Assembly (NCBI RefSeq): GCF_947461875.1 | Contig: NC_091484.1 | Span: 61,245,760-61,309,759, forward strand | Reading direction: 5' to 3' | Source of the DNA: Haliaeetus albicilla | Taxonomy: Eukaryota; Chordata; Aves; Accipitriformes; Accipitridae | Length of the DNA stretch: 64,000 nucleotides | Shown here: positions 48,546 through 62,558 of the stretch, piece by piece | Position numbering within the stretch: the first letter of the stretch is position 1 | How the letters are laid out: every line of letters starts with the position of its first letter | Notes under the pieces: model-generated | What the model was told of the DNA's origin: nothing | Seen by the model: the letters and a program-made list of their open reading frames with translations, nothing else | Database searches by the model: none | Program-made: the position numbers and the translations under genes

Positions 48546-51251
48546 ATTTGTTTTGAGTTGAAACATGCTCTTTAGCCCCCAGATAATGCTGTGATTGCGA
48601 GATATTTATAAATAGCTCAATAGATAAATGAACAAAAAGCTTGTTTATTAGCAAAGAAAAGTGGATTTATTTGTATTCATTATAAGGGAAAAAGTTGAGG
48701 AAGAAGAATATTCCTAGTAGAATGTCTCAGTGGAAAGTCTTTCAATTTTACTCTTTAGTTTAAAAAAGTAAGGCAGCATATTAAGGTATGTATTAAACTA
48801 CTAGCCCTAAGGTATCTCGGGGGTAAGTGGAGTTTAACTAGAGTGGTAACACTTGCTTTGATAAACATAAGTTTCTTCATTTATATCTATCAGTTAAAAG
48901 TAATAATAATAAAAAAAGCTGTTCTTTTTCAAAAGAAAACAAAACAAAGCTGCAAAAAGGCTCACAAAGCAATTCCTTTTCTTTTTCCTTCCCTCCCCCC
49001 ATGCAAACCACACACCAGCGCAGTTACTTTGCCCCAACAGGATTAGTAACTTCTCTTCTATGGCAACGCCTCTGCATTTTAAATAGCATGTATTGTTTGT
49101 AACTCAGAAGTCCCAGGTAGTTGTTACATGCTTACCTTTGTTCATGTGAATTTTGTACGTGTATTTTTCTAATCTAATTTTATGACAGTAATCTTGTTTC
49201 GGTACTTAGGGTTAGATCCAATAAGACTCTGCGACTTTGGTACCCCTTAAAGCACAGTTCAGGCAGACACCTGAGAGTCCTTAGGTTTCAGAAACTTAAG
49301 CTTTTCTGGCTGAAAATATCCTGAGGCATTTATAGATGTGTTTTCGCACGTATTCAGTTTAGTCCTGGTGCTTTCTGGGTTGCCTCTGTAGATGACTACC
49401 AAAACCTGCACCGAAGCAGTCAGCAGGGCCTCGTTTGGTGGATGGGTTCAGCGCAGGACTAACTCCTTCAGCGGTGGTGAGAGGGGAGGAGAGCAGAGGA
49501 GCCCGCGTCCTGTGCGGTGACCTGGCAGTGACCACCCCCGTGGCAGAGGCATCTCCTGCCTCCTCCGAACCTCTGCCTGGTGCCCTCCTTCCTCTGGGGA
49601 TGCTTGGCGGCATTTGGGATAGGCAAACCCTACATTTTCCCTTTTGAAGTCAAGCCGCTGGGCAACGGCGTGTTACAGGGTTTGGTCACTGTACCCTTGT
49701 GGTTAGCCCCTCAGGTCAGCCGCTGAATGAACCTCATCACAGGACTGCAGAACTGAGCTCCTCTCTTCACGCTCTCCCTGGCCAGGGAACCTTGCGCTCC
49801 TTCTTGGCAGCAGTTTCAGGAGTGAGTGATGGAGAGAGCCCTGGCCCCGTGTTGCTTTAACCTGGTTATCAAGGTCCTCTGCCCTGAGACGGAGACGTGG
49901 CTGTAGAACTTCCCTCAGGCTTAGGCAACCAGAAAGCCAAATCTTCCCCTCTTTCTTTACATATTCTGCAGAAGTAGATTGATGTATGAAGGGTGCTTTG
50001 CCACTGCTTCCTCTTCCAACTCTACTTTTAAACCAGAGCACCTCAGGTTGCTGTGTTTCATGCCCAACTCAGGGGTGAACAGCATGGGAGATGTCCTCCA
50101 AGCACCATTCTAGGTGGGGCTTGTCAGTGACCCCAATGTTCATTTCAAGCCCCTTATTCACTTAAGAGAGCACAAGAAGTTTGTGATGGAAGTGCAAATG
50201 AAGCCCTGGTCTACAGAAATCTTTGGCCATGCTGTTTTTGAGCAGGCGTTCTCCCTTGTCCGTAGTTCTGGAGGTGTGTTACAGAAGGTATGAGAATCAC
50301 TTGGTTGGCAGAAGAGGAGCATCACAGACAGGCAGAGGTCTTGGGTGAGGGCAACAGATATTGCTGGTGGTAGAGCTGAGGTTACAGCGTAGCTTCCCTG
50401 GTCATTGGTCAGGGGTTCCTTCTGTAGCCTGTGATTAGCCTCAATATTTATTAATATTTGCTGTGTCTCAAGATCATTTCCCTGCAAATGGCTGTGAATG
50501 TGCTTGGGTTGTTCAGCTGAATAGTTCTGTTAGCTTCCCACTGGGAACATTTTTGTGCTCTTTGCACATTGTCACTTGGGAGGGGAGCACATATTTATGT
50601 CAGTCATTAGCAAAGTAAATGCACCTCTGGACCATTGCTGCTGTGTTACACCATTTTTCAGTTGATTTTCTAACAAAGTCAAATTGCACTGAAGTCACCT
50701 GATTAACTGGCTTGGGATAACCATAATCCCTGGGATTTAAATCTCTTTTCTGGGCTCAAATAAAAGAACAAGAGTAAATAAGACAAGCAAATCGCTTATG
50801 AACATATATTCCAATTTCCTTTCTCTTCAAATGAGTACATCAGGAGAAAGAGTGCTATTGTTAAGATTGCAGCCAAGACCTATGACTCTGACAGCAGCTG
50901 CTGAAATGTGTGTTTTTAATGTTCACCCAATCATGGTAATTGTACCAGTTCAGTAAATTCAGAATCTGGTGGTATTAAATTTTTCATCTTGAGACATCAA
51001 GCCAACGCAGGGACTTATGGTTGGTTAAGATGGTTTTGAAGGGTCCTTTTTTGGTTTTGTGGATTTTTTGTCATTAATTACCTTTTGTACTACTGCATTT
51101 TGTGTGATCTCTTGTGTTGTGGATTGTAGTGATTCCATTCATTCACTGGGAGATTGCTGCGTTAGTAAACACGGAGTGTCGTAATTTGTTTAAGTTTAGG
51201 AGAGGTTTTCACTGCCTGATTAATACACAGCCATAGGTGCACTTCACTTGA

Positions 51252-51283
51252 AAAAAAAAAAAACAAAACAAAACCAAAAACCA
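51252..51283. repeat. A-rich tract with CAAAA units
   Basis: A run of about a dozen A, followed by CAAAACAAAACCAAAAACC. Low-complexity sequence without an attached retroposon body that I can see. Confidence 0.7.
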
Positions 51284-52518
51284 CCCTGAAAATTAAAATT
51301 AGTTGTTAAAAAAAGGAATAGAGAAGCTATTGTCTTAGGTTATGTCTGAAATGCAGAAAGACCAGTAATATGTTTTTCACCACGGCTTCTGCTGTGAGTT
51401 CTTAAGGAGGTTCTAACAACCTCTCAGGAGGTGGGTGTTGGATAGTCGGCCATGCACATCATGTATGTCTTTAGTAGTTGCAGATTATTTTGTCCCACAT
51501 CTTGAGATTTATTTTATCTTCAAAAATTACATTCTTGTTAGTTGTAAGACTGAATCTTCTTGATACCTGCATGACTGTCCAGTTCTGTTTTGTATTGCTA
51601 AATTCTTGATTATGTTAATGTCTCATGACTGTAAATTCCAGAGCTCAACTAAGTTTTAAGAATATTTCAGCCTCTAAAGGATTTGCATTTTTTACATATA
51701 CATTTAATAGACTGTCTCTATGCTCTTGCACTGATTACTTTCAAAATAGAAAAACTAATTGTAATTCAATTTCAGTCAAAGGTTATGTATTCTTCCAGTC
51801 TGGAGGAAGATGGAGGATGGAGGAAGGCAGCAAGAGGAAGAAGTAAACAGTGAAAAACCAAAGAGTTAAAACTTTTTTTTTTGTTTGTTTGAAAGAAGTT
51901 GAGTCTGATTTTAAATTTTACATGTTATATTCACTTCCAAATACACTTACTGCCAGATGAATAAGTAGAGGCTTTTCCAATTTGCACCTATTTTGTGGGT
52001 ATGTGGGTGTCCAAAGTCTGGAAACAGACCTGCTGTCAGTGTCTGTGTATGAGCTTTGGGCTTTCTTCCACTGTGCTTTGAAAGCATAATTTTAGCTGCA
52101 TTTATTCATTTGTAGCCCTATTTTTAGTAACGCAAAATACCATACATCAGACTGTTGTAATTAGTAATAAATTACTCACAGAAGGAACAAATATTTGACT
52201 TTGATTAGAGTAAGTAAGAAGAAATGTCACTTATTTCCCATTGGCTGAATAATTGTACGACATTGGTTGGTTGATTTAAATAACAGTAAATATTGTTTGG
52301 AAGGAAGAATTATCATTTAGCACACTGTAAAAAAATTAATTTAAAAATATACATGTAACATAAACACTTCCATTAAAAATGTGTACCTGAAAAGCTAGGA
52401 CATTTATAAAATTTCCTATGGATCTTAAAAAACTGTTTTGGTTTTTTTTTTTTTTTACAGAGAGATGGTCATTACAGTAAATTCTTGATCTAGGTTATAT
52501 TTTTCCCTAAAAGTCTTT

Positions 52519-52543
52519 AAAACAAACAAACAAACAAAAAAAA
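52519..52543. repeat. (CAAA)n simple repeat
   Basis: Four CAAA-type units running into a run of A. A polypyrimidine/AG string lies nearby at 52441-52460, but the sequence after it stops within 11 codons in the exon-2 phase. Confidence 0.75.
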
Positions 52544-53092
52544 CCACTCCAAAACCTCACAGGTGATGTGCGCAAATTTCACTCTTTCATTATGCGTATC
52601 ATGCATTCTTTATTTTTAAAAAAGCTATTTCATATTAAAATTGCTCAGTAGCTTTGCATTAAAAAGACAACGTTATGTCAACATCTACTACCGAGGGCTA
52701 TGGAAGAACTGGAATCACCAGGGCATTGCAGGTACCATGATTTGTCAGTAAATGCTGGCAGTATTTGGTGGTTTTTTTATTGGGATCACTATTGTTTCAG
52801 TCGGTTTTCAGCTGCTGATCCAAGCTGCCATCTTTTTTGGCTAATACTAAATGCAGTGCTGGGGGTACAGGCAGGATGGTGCCTTCTGCCAGCCCCTGGC
52901 ATGGTCCTGTGTGGGCGAGCGGGGCCACGGGGGGCTTCTGTGCTCCGCAGCCCGGGGACTCTCCCTGTTTTACCACAGGCAATTGGTATGGTGTCTGTCG
53001 CTGGAGAACTTAAATGAAAGCACGTGATAGAAACAGCATCGAAATCTTTCTGGAAATCAGGGGAGAACTTCTCCCTTCTGAACATCTTAAAA

Positions 53093-53120
53093 GGGTGGGA
53101 TGGGATGGGGTGGGGTGAGG
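53093..53120 (+). repeat. G-tract cluster (GGGTGGGATGGG type)
   Basis: At least five successive runs of three or four G separated by one or two bases (GGGTGGGATGGGATGGGGTGGGG). This satisfies the standard G-quadruplex pattern on the sense strand of the intron, so it could form in DNA or in the pre-mRNA. Confidence 0.85.
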
Positions 53121-53350
53121 AGGCGCAGATCACAAAATGTTTTCCTTGGCCCTCACGGCGCTGGTATTGTCGATAAAAGCGTTCCAGCTGACCGGAGTAC
53201 AGTTGGCTCAAACCCCTAGCAGGTTGTCTGACCAACGTGCTCTTCCTCTGAAATCAGATGCAAGCATTTCTGGCTTATGTGTACTTCCCTTCTATCTTAT
53301 TTTTACCAAGCGTTTTCCGCGCCGGACGCCGTGGCAGGTCCTGCAGGCAC

Positions 53351-53371
53351 CTGCTGCTGCTGCTGCTGCTG
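53351..53371 (+). repeat. (CTG)7 trinucleotide repeat
   Basis: Seven perfect CTG units in a locally GC-rich part of intron 2 (53.3-53.5 kb). Short, but of the class prone to length change. Confidence 0.9.
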
Positions 53372-56300
53372 GCCGGCACGCCGGGCTCTCACAGCTCCTT
53401 CGCACTCGGCAGCTGACGGGCACTGCTGCTGCGAAGGCAGGGCTCCCGGCCACAGCTTTCTAATCCCGTCCTGAACAACTGGGTTAATCCCATACCGAGC
53501 CTGGGACCCTACTGCAAGGAGTCAGGTTTCCTCCCGAGGCTAATGAATAGCGTTCAGTAACGCAGGACCGTTGCGGAGGTCGCGTGTGATACTTGGTTGT
53601 TGCTGTAGCTTAATTCCACGAGAGATTTCACCATAGCATTAACTATTTGTATTCCTTTGGTCGCACTTTTTGCGCGTGTCTTTTCGCTGTGCGTGTTTTA
53701 CCCTCTTTCTTCATTGTTAAATCGTGACCTCCTTGGTCTTGGGTATTAATCTTGTCACAGAAGGGTAGCTCTAGCCCATGTGCAAATGTGTATTTGTTCA
53801 ATCCCCACCCGTATGCAAGCATGCAGCCGTGAGAAACTAGTATTTTTTATTTATATGAGTCATTCGTACACCCGGATGTGTAACGAAATTTCACGTCAGA
53901 TGAGGCTCTGCTGCATATGCACACCTATAGAACATCTACACTGGGAGGAAGAGGGACTCGGGCTGCTCCTGGTTCTGTCGCTCTGTGCTGGCGGCAGTCT
54001 GCTACCGAGGGGATGGATTTTGAGGAGGAGGTAACCACTCGTACTCCTGTGGCACAACCAAGAAGAAAAAGGAGCCTCTCAGTTCTTTGCTGCTCCTCTG
54101 GTGCCTCTTCTGCAAGCCAGGTACAGCTCTGATGAAGAGCCAGGGCTTTGCTTTGTGGGGCTTGTGTAGGAGGTAGTGGAAGCTTTTGGATAGATCATTT
54201 TTTTTCAAAAGCCTGCTCCCTATAAGAAGGAATGTCCTGAAGTGTTCATTAGTATTATCCTATTGTCTATACACATTTCTAGGTTGACTTTGAAAAGCGC
54301 AAAAAACTTCAGGTTGCTACAGTAGTTATCAGAAGTTTTTGAGAGGGATACTGACAGTCTACAGAAGAAAGGCTTCCCGTGAACCATGCTAAAATACAAT
54401 TCGATTTCATCTCATGGTTTCAAAATTTGTCATATGCTGTCCAAAACCCAAGATGCTTTCTTCTGTAATTATAGAGAGTGTTTATATGTAAGGTTTAATC
54501 TATTTACTGGAAGTCTTCCAGGACTCTGGAGTAACTGCTACTTTGTGGGCCTCTTCTGAATTGAAGGGTTAGAAAACAGTAGACTTCTACTCCGAAGATA
54601 CTTGGACAGTGAGGATGAGCAAGCTACTTTTTTTCCCCATGTCTTCTCTTGCTTCTGCTGTAATATTTTGGGTTTGAGATATCTTTTTTCCTCATGCTGT
54701 GACAGCAAGTATTGCTTTGTTTTAAAGAAACTGCGAACTCACAAGTTCAGTCATGTTTCTGCATGACTTAAACCTGTCTCAGAGATGTTATTTTGCCAAG
54801 AACAGTTCCACTTATGTTAGACAGATTTCTTTGTGACTGTGTTATATAGGCAAAGCCAGCTTGGAATTTAGGGAAACTTTTAATAGTTTATAAAAGGAGA
54901 ACTGAGGAAATTAAAAAAAAAAATGTTCACAAGTACTTCAACAGGTATTTGTGAGGTGCTTCTCATGTTGGGTTGGGTCTTTTTTATTGTACTTTTGCGG
55001 CTTTCTCACAATACTATTAGCAATGTATTACTAGAGAGAGAAGGGGTCGGGCTTTTTGTGATATATCACAGCTATGTGATTTTAGTTGTAGAAACTGGGG
55101 CAAATAATTCTGAATTGATACCAAAAAAAGGTTTTCTGTTTAAGGTGATCCCTTGCTGTGAAGACTTTTTCCTAAGGAGATGTGTAACCTTTTAGGTTAG
55201 ATTTACTTGCTGTGTAGCATTTTAAACACACCAGACTAATGCGGGGTAAAACCTACAGATGTATTGAGTTGCCTGGCAAAACAAGGGCAGCTTAGATAAC
55301 CATTCAGTAGCTTATTGTGGTAAGATAAACATGGAATTCTAGGTATTTTCTACAATAAAAGAACTTATGTGTTCTTTTGATCTGTGCTTTCTGCTGCCGC
55401 TTGTCAGACTTCCCTGGATACTGCCAAAATGTCTATGCTTTTTTAATTGTCTTTTTCTTTTTTTTAATTTTAGGATCACACTATTAGATTCTGAGGGCCG
55501 AATAGCTTTTCTAACTTCTAACTTCCTCTGAAAAAAGCAGTCAGACAAAAGTTATCGAGCCTTTCAAGTGAGGTTTGTCTAGCCACTGCTGCTTTGTTTT
55601 CGGCTTATCTTCCCTGGGGTTTGAAAACCTTCTTGAATGTCTGGGTTCTGTGATCTTTCAGAGGTCTTTTAAAATGCAGTCATCGTTTCAAAATGTTCAC
55701 TCTGCCTTCAAATAGTTTCGGTGGAGACGAGGGTGATGATCTGGTTTTACTTACCTCAGTATATGGCAAGGACCTATATTTGGAAACAAGCTTACATACT
55801 GTTTGACTGCTCATTTAACTAAAACAGCCAGCCTGATTTCATATTGTTATCTCTGCCAACCCACAAAATCACCTGCATTTGTTCACCCGAATTCAGCAAA
55901 GTAGCTGAGTCTGGCGGCGTCCTGTTGGAATAGTAAGATTTAAGTTATTTTATCTGAAATCTAAGAGGGAAGGAAAGTTGAATAAGAGATATGGGGGGAA
56001 GAAATGCCTTGATTAGCCATGGAAAACGTTTCACCTGAGTCAGTTCTAGTTGTGTTGGGTGTTGCACTTAAGAGCAGAACCACTAAAATCCTTTTGAAAA
56101 CTAATGACTGGCAGAGACTGCAGGGTTAACAGTATATTGTGATATCATGCTCAACAAAACCACATAGTTTGTCTTTTACGTTGCTAGACTGCCTTGGTTC
56201 ACAAATAAAGGGAGAATTTCCAATTTTCTTGTTAATAACAGACAGGTAAGCAGTCATACCCATAACTCTACTATTTGATAATTTGAAAGTTCAGGCACCA

Positions 56301-58896
56301 AGAAGCACTGCAAAGAACAAATCTGCCCAGCTCCAGAGCCCATATGATGTCTCTTATCTCTCCTGTCACTTTGTTCTCATCTGAGAGGAGGATCAACCAG
56401 TTGTTTCTCATCTAAGCCCCTGCTTCAGACTCACATTAGGCATGATGCTCAAATATCCCCCATGGAAGTGAAGTTGGTTGTCAGCAGTTTAATAAAGGCA
56501 GTTTTTGCCCACTGCCTTTCCCAAAAGCTCCATGTAAATATGTGACAAGGCAGATGATGTGTAATAACTAAGCTCTTCCTATTGGAAGGTCTCAATAAGT
56601 AGGAATATACAAACATCAAACTGACTTCACCATCCCAGGTGGGTGTTTGGCTTAACTGCTGTTCGTTGTAGATGATTTCAAAAGCATCTGATTAAACTGG
56701 TATTACAAGTGCTGTTTTTCAGCAGTATTTTTTTACTGATAATATGATTACAATTTGCTTCTGTGAGTCCGAAGTGCACTGATCAAAAGAAAAGTGATGC
56801 TGAGATCTGGAGACATTGTGGGAGTTGTACTTCTTTGCCTCAGCCTAATCCAAAAAGACACAATTGAAACAAGTTAATAATTCATCATATTGGAAAATTT
56901 CTTAAATAAATACTGTACTATGAGCTCTGTTTGACTTGAAGGAGAGCAGCTACTCTACCTTCACTTAAAAGAGCGGGAGATATTCCTTCTTATCAGTAGA
57001 GCTATTTCTTTCCTGCCAGATTGTGCTGGTCAGAAAGGATAAGGGATAAGATCACAGGCCATGTAACAGGGCCTTTTCACCCTTTTTCTAATTAGCAGTC
57101 TGAGAGTCAACAGGACAAAACCTGTATTTGTTTCTCTGACACATCGCCGTGCTACTTCACATGAAAGCAGCGCAGTCTTAATCTAAGCAGTTTTATACAA
57201 CTTGAATTAATCCAACCATTAATAACAAGCTCAGGGTTTAAAGATTTGCAGATACAGTTTCACAAGCCAAGAAACTTCTCAGAGTTTTGTTCAGCCACAA
57301 TACTAGATAAACAAAATGAAAGCAAACCATGATGCAGTTGTTTTGCTTTTTCTTTCCTTTGCAGGGTGTTTTTTTTCTCTTCCTGCCTGCATTACAGGCT
57401 ACCACAAATCATTTGTAGAGTACAGTGACCTTTACAGAAAGACTAGTAGTAGCAAGTGCTTAGGGATCACTGTCTTGATAGCTGGAGAGAGAAGATTATT
57501 GTAGCATCCAGGAAATTATTTAAAGGATGAAATATCAAAAAGATACAGATTCCTCCCAGCCTCAACCCCTTGTAGAGGAGCCAGAGGTGTATTAGCGTCC
57601 AGCATGGCTGGACCATTGGAACAGGTCATCTGCTTTTAGTCCTGGGAAATAGCTGGTCAGTGATACCAACATAGTTTCTACTCTTCCTCTTGGAATATTG
57701 AAATCAAGAATGTGATTTACCTGCAGTCACAGGCAGGGGAAGACCATCATCTGGATGTTTCCCAAAAGAGGTTTTCAGGAGAATGATCAGGGTGCCTCAA
57801 GACTTGCTCCCCATTGAGACTAGCAGAGGGAGAAGTAGGTGATGTTTAACATTTGAAGAAATCTGTGGGTTGCTCCAGAGGTTGGTAATAAAGTACTCTC
57901 ATCCTGGTTTGTCAACTTGAGTTTAACACAACATTGTTGAATTTGGTTGCTCAAACCTACTTTATATTTTTTGTAAATTTGTGGTGAAATACGAGTTCAT
58001 TTGGGAAGAGGTAAATATAGCTAGAAGTTAAAATTTTCCATATAGAAGAATGTTATATGTGGTCACTTCTTGACACAGTTGTTGGGAATATGATAAAAGG
58101 CAGCTTTTATAGAGATGTAGCTTGTTACTGGGATCTGGGCTTTGGTCAAGAAATTCACTCTGCTTAGGCTGCCAAACAATTGCATTACAATCTTTTGCCA
58201 TAGGAGTTTGACATATTGTCCTGTCAGGTACACAGTATCTTGTTACAAAATCAGAGTGTATCCCAACCTCAGAGGGTGTATTTTAATATGAGATTATCTT
58301 TTGTTTCCTGAATACTTCATCATTAAAATACACAAAAAAGGTTGGCAAGAAATTCTTTAAAGATGTGAAGAGACACAAGTGTTAGAATGGTGATTTTACA
58401 AAGAAAATTGCAAACGAAACAGGTGAGGAAGGATTTTAGTCAGATGCGTAAACATGTCCTTTGGGCTAAAAGGTAAAGCCAGAGGTAATGAACTGTCAGA
58501 CCAAAGTGACCATCTTTGGCAACGTGTGCATGTGTTTGTGCGCAGACAAGCATATGCCCCGCACGCAGTTCCTGTGCGGCCGAATCTGCTGCTGGTGGTG
58601 TAGAAGCATGCAGCTGCCTGCAGCGTCACTTTCTGGGGGTAAAGAGTAGAGCCAATTAATGTTTATGATTATGAGCATGGTATAAATACATGATGTATCT
58701 AAAACGTTCAGTAAACTGCAATACTACATGGATCAAACTTTTCACACATAAGAGCTTAAAAGAAGATACCAAGTTGGTATTGAAAGAACTAGCAGTGGCA
58801 TTACAAACCTACAAGACCAAATGATTTCGTAAACTTCTGTGTTATCTTTTGAAAAACTTAATGGAGAATGAATTAACCGCACCTGAGCAAGAATGT

Positions 58897-59130
58897 CATC
58901 ATGAGTCATAGCAAAGTCTAAGTAGGAAACGACCGCTGGACACTATCTGAACTGCTGTAGAAAGCAGGAACTTAGATTAGGTTATCCACGGCCAAGTCAA
59001 GCTGAGTATTGAATATTCCAAGTGAAGGAGATGCCATCACTTCTCTGTTCAATGTATTGAAGTTTTTTATTGTTGTCGTGGTGAAGCTTTCTTTTTTTTC
59101 TTATAGCCAGACAATTTCCAAGAATGGGGT
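58897..59130 (-). mobile_element. Old CR1 3' end, antisense
   Basis: A diverged CR1 3' segment read on the minus strand. On the + strand the ordered landmarks are TCATAGCAAAG (degenerate terminus), GGAACTTAGATTAGGTTATC, GGCCAAGTCAAGCTGAGTAT, TGAATATTCCAAGTGAAGGA with GATGCCATCAC, and GTGGTGAAGC with TTCTTATAGCCAG. These parallel the usual antisense CR1 order (ACTAGGTTGCTCAAGG, CCTGAGTATTGAATATCTCC, GGATGGAGATTCCACAAC, CGGTGAAGAAG, CTTATATCCAG). Similarity is lost beyond about 59130. The copy is older than the one at 6.2-9.0 kb. Confidence 0.6.
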
Positions 59131-59994
59131 AAGCTGTACCCTGGAAAATAGTAAGTCTGGAAGGGATTTAAGAATCTTTTGAACTGCAAGTTCACAAAAG
59201 TTCCTAATGCGATGCTATCATATAAGGAGAAGGAGTTACTTTCTAGGAAGATGGTGGTTAAGACTCAAGAGTAGTCTTCTCTCTGGATGCGCCCTGTGAC
59301 AAGAATGCATGCTATAGTTTCAGGCTCAATATTGTTGAAGGGAGTGTTGCAGAAGTAAATCACTCCAAATGGTATGACATCTGGTGAAACTATTTCTCTC
59401 CAAGAACCATGAATTTCTTAATCTGTTGATCCTATCAAAATAGAGCACCTCCTTGATTAAGAAATGTAAGTCTCCTGAAGCAGGAGAAAATATACTGGTT
59501 TTATATTGGCTCTTTAGAATAGCAATGAAAATCATAACACAAACTAAAGGTTATAACTGGAGAGTTGGGCAGATTCAAATCAGGAGTAATGCACAACATT
59601 TTTCACAGTAGAAATGATTCATTATTCTGACAAATTATCAAGGGAAGCAAGAGGTTCTTCATCTCTCTAAATCTTCCAACTATGACAGGTTGCTTTTCTA
59701 GCTGATACGCTTTAGTCAAACAAAAGTTACTGATGAATAGGGCTAACTGGCAGAGATTTATTGGTTCCTCCTTGGCCTTGGTTATGCAACTGAGGCTCTT
59801 GGCTATTCATGCATTTTTAATGTTTCAAGGGCTGTTCATAAGGAACTGAGTTTGACCCAGCTGCTTCTGAATATAGCACTGTAACAAGCATGAGCTATTT
59901 CAGAAATAAAAAATTGCTTCAGTTTTTAGAAATTTAGGTTACTTGAAAATTTAAGATACTAATAGGAGTTATAAGTGAAATATTACAAGAAAAA

Positions 59995-60042
59995 GAATTA
60001 GGGTGAATAGAATTAGAGTAGAGTTAGGGTAAATAGAATTTA
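59995..60042. repeat. Imperfect 26-bp direct repeat with TTAGGGT cores
   Basis: Two copies of a GARTTAGGGTRAATAGAATT unit, offset by 26 bp, differ at only a few positions. Each contains TTAGGGT, but two isolated copies are far too few for a telomeric array. Confidence 0.75.
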
Positions 60043-62540
60043 CCATTTATAATTATAATAATATATATTTTTTTATTATCCCAGTCAGGGTACCAATATA
60101 TAGCTATCATAAACAAGCACGAGAAAGGTCTGAGTCATCACGGCCTCAAAAACTTCCCAGTTTTTCTCCTCAGCTATTCCTTGGGAAAATTCTTGTTTAC
60201 ATCAATAAGAGTTTGGGCAATATTAGAGATCTCGGGACTGGTCCACCCTGAAATTATTACTTCGTAAGGTACTGCCAAAGTCCCCCATTGCTTCATGTAC
60301 TGTCGCTTTCAAGTAATGGATCTGGTTACTGTGAATTTTTCTGAACATGGACAGAACTGCAATATATCTTAAAGCAGTCAAGAAATAGCCCACACCAAAT
60401 TATTTTGGGGTATGGTGGGATAAGGAGGAGACCCACACAAAAAACTTTCACTGGAGCTGTGTTCAACAATGCATAGAACTGTACCTGAAAATGGGACATT
60501 GCACCGGGTTGACAGTTATTTGCTGGCACAGTAGAATGAGAAATGGGAGTCTGTCTGGAGGAAGAAGGTGACAGAAATCAGAATGAGTTTTCTGAGGGAG
60601 AATGAGAACGAAGTGACATAGTCTGAGAATGAGGAACTTCTGTTAGGACTCGGGCCAGAAACAAGAAAGGGGCAAATGCTATGTTAGCTAAAGTAATACG
60701 AGAAATCTCTAAGCAGAAAATAATTCTCGATATGCTTTTATAATCATAGCAGTATGTAAAAAAAGGAAGGGAGGCAATGTATTGCATCTGTAGTGTTATA
60801 GGCTCGAGGCACAGCACGGATCTTGCTGAAGGGCATACACAATTTTAGAAGGGGTTAAGTGAACGCCTGCAGAGCTGCAGAGCTGATTGCAGCAGAAAAG
60901 CATTGTGAACCCAGTGGCTGAGGAGAGTGCTGCACAAAGCTGCTGGTGCTGAGGAGCCTAATGCTAGTAGCTGGGAAGGGTGCCCTGAACGATGTACAGG
61001 AGGTCTGTATGTCTGTGCCTGGGGAAATTAGGCTTTGATTTGGTTGTGTGTAGCCCAGCTGGAGGTACTGTCCATCCACTGGATGGATGGTTGGGGTTTG
61101 GACTAATGGTTCCAGAGACCATCTGAACTGTATCTACTTTAGAATACATTTGCCTGTGAAAATATAATTTTCTTGTAAAACTTTCTTTATTGAAACCGTC
61201 AGCAAAAATTAAAGTTTTTGTGATTTGTAATTTCCAGTCATGTGAAGGATAAATTGGCTGTATTGTCAGTTGTAAAGTTGTTATCCAGCTCTGCTTTCTT
61301 TCTGTAATGCCTGTCTTCCCTTCTTTTTCTTAGATCTTAATTCCATTTTAAGCAAAATCAAATTTGTAATAAAGGTTAACAATGGCCTAAGTTTAAGAGA
61401 AAAAAGTCTCTATCCAGGTTATACTTTGTCTAGTTTAGACAGTCTGCATTCATAAATACCCCATTATTGCATTAAACAGTAGCAAACTTGACAGAAGTAA
61501 GCATAAGAACTAAATTTTCCCCATGCCCCAGTGGTAGACTTTCCAAGTTTGTGTGGGCACCCCCCCCGAGGTTTGCAATCTCACTGTCAGCTGTATTGAC
61601 TCTGCAAAATAAGCAGAGAAGTTAATCTCCAGATTCCTTTGCTGGTGTTTAAATGCAGGGGACATGAATTTTCAAAAAATAAATGCTATTGCCAAGAATT
61701 TAGAAAGACATTTTCCTGTTTTTTTCCTGAAATTTCAGCCTGAATGAATCAATTCAATTAAGAATAAAAATCAATCTCAGCTTTGTCCCAGCCTCAGCAT
61801 GTACCTTTTTCCAGTTTAATTGGCTTTCTTTTTTTGTTGTTTGGTGGTTTTTTTTAAAAGGTCACTGTTTTAATTTCACTTCCTGGTTTTGGAAGCAGAA
61901 TTTCTGAAATGCTGTGAGACTGGAATGCTTTGAAAGTGCATCTTTTCATGAGGAGTACCTAATTAATATATAGACTGTGCAAATTTAGATCAGTTTCAGA
62001 TGAAAAATCAGCCACATTTAAAAAGATGAGTCAAGAACTAAGACTGGGAACATGGGGGTTCATTCAGTGATAAAGCTCTTCAGCTCTGCTACCAAAACGT
62101 GATTCCTTAGACCCTCCTGAAAAGAAGCACCTTGAAATGGAAATCTTCCAAAGAATAAAAGATATTTGCTGTTTTCTGGCTAATTGTGATCTAAAACATT
62201 TCTTCTTCCAGAGTATGTCAAGTTCCCTGTAACATTCATTTCAACCAGTAGTTCCTCCCTTTTAAAGGGAATGAATGTTTTGTTATATAAAACAGAAGAC
62301 TAATGCACATTTCGGTCTTTATTAGAAGTGTTATAATTCTCCACCTGACACAAAATAAATAATTTAAAGGAAAACAAAGCATCCAGAGAAAGTGCTAATG
62401 AGTCAAGTATATAGTTGCTCTTTATTAGAGTTCTTGGTGGGACTGAATATTATTTGGCACAGGCTTTTAGAGCTTTGCTAACAACTACAACACACCTGTA
62501 GGATGTGGGTGATGGAGTCAACCAATTAATTACTCACCCA

Positions 62541-62558
62541 CCGCCCCCCTCCCCCCCC
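62541..62558. repeat. C-rich tract
   Basis: Runs of six and eight C separated by single T, within a longer C-rich string that continues as AAACCCC. Low-complexity sequence. Confidence 0.75.

Noticed and set aside
52441..52500. T-rich tract and ACAG acceptor at 52460 as a further KIAA1217 exon
   Set aside because: In the phase required after exon 2 the sequence reaches a stop within 11 codons, has no good donor and does not match the expected next protein segment.
59995..60042. Interstitial telomere repeat
   Set aside because: Only two TTAGGGT cores, 26 bp apart and embedded in a longer non-telomeric repeat unit.
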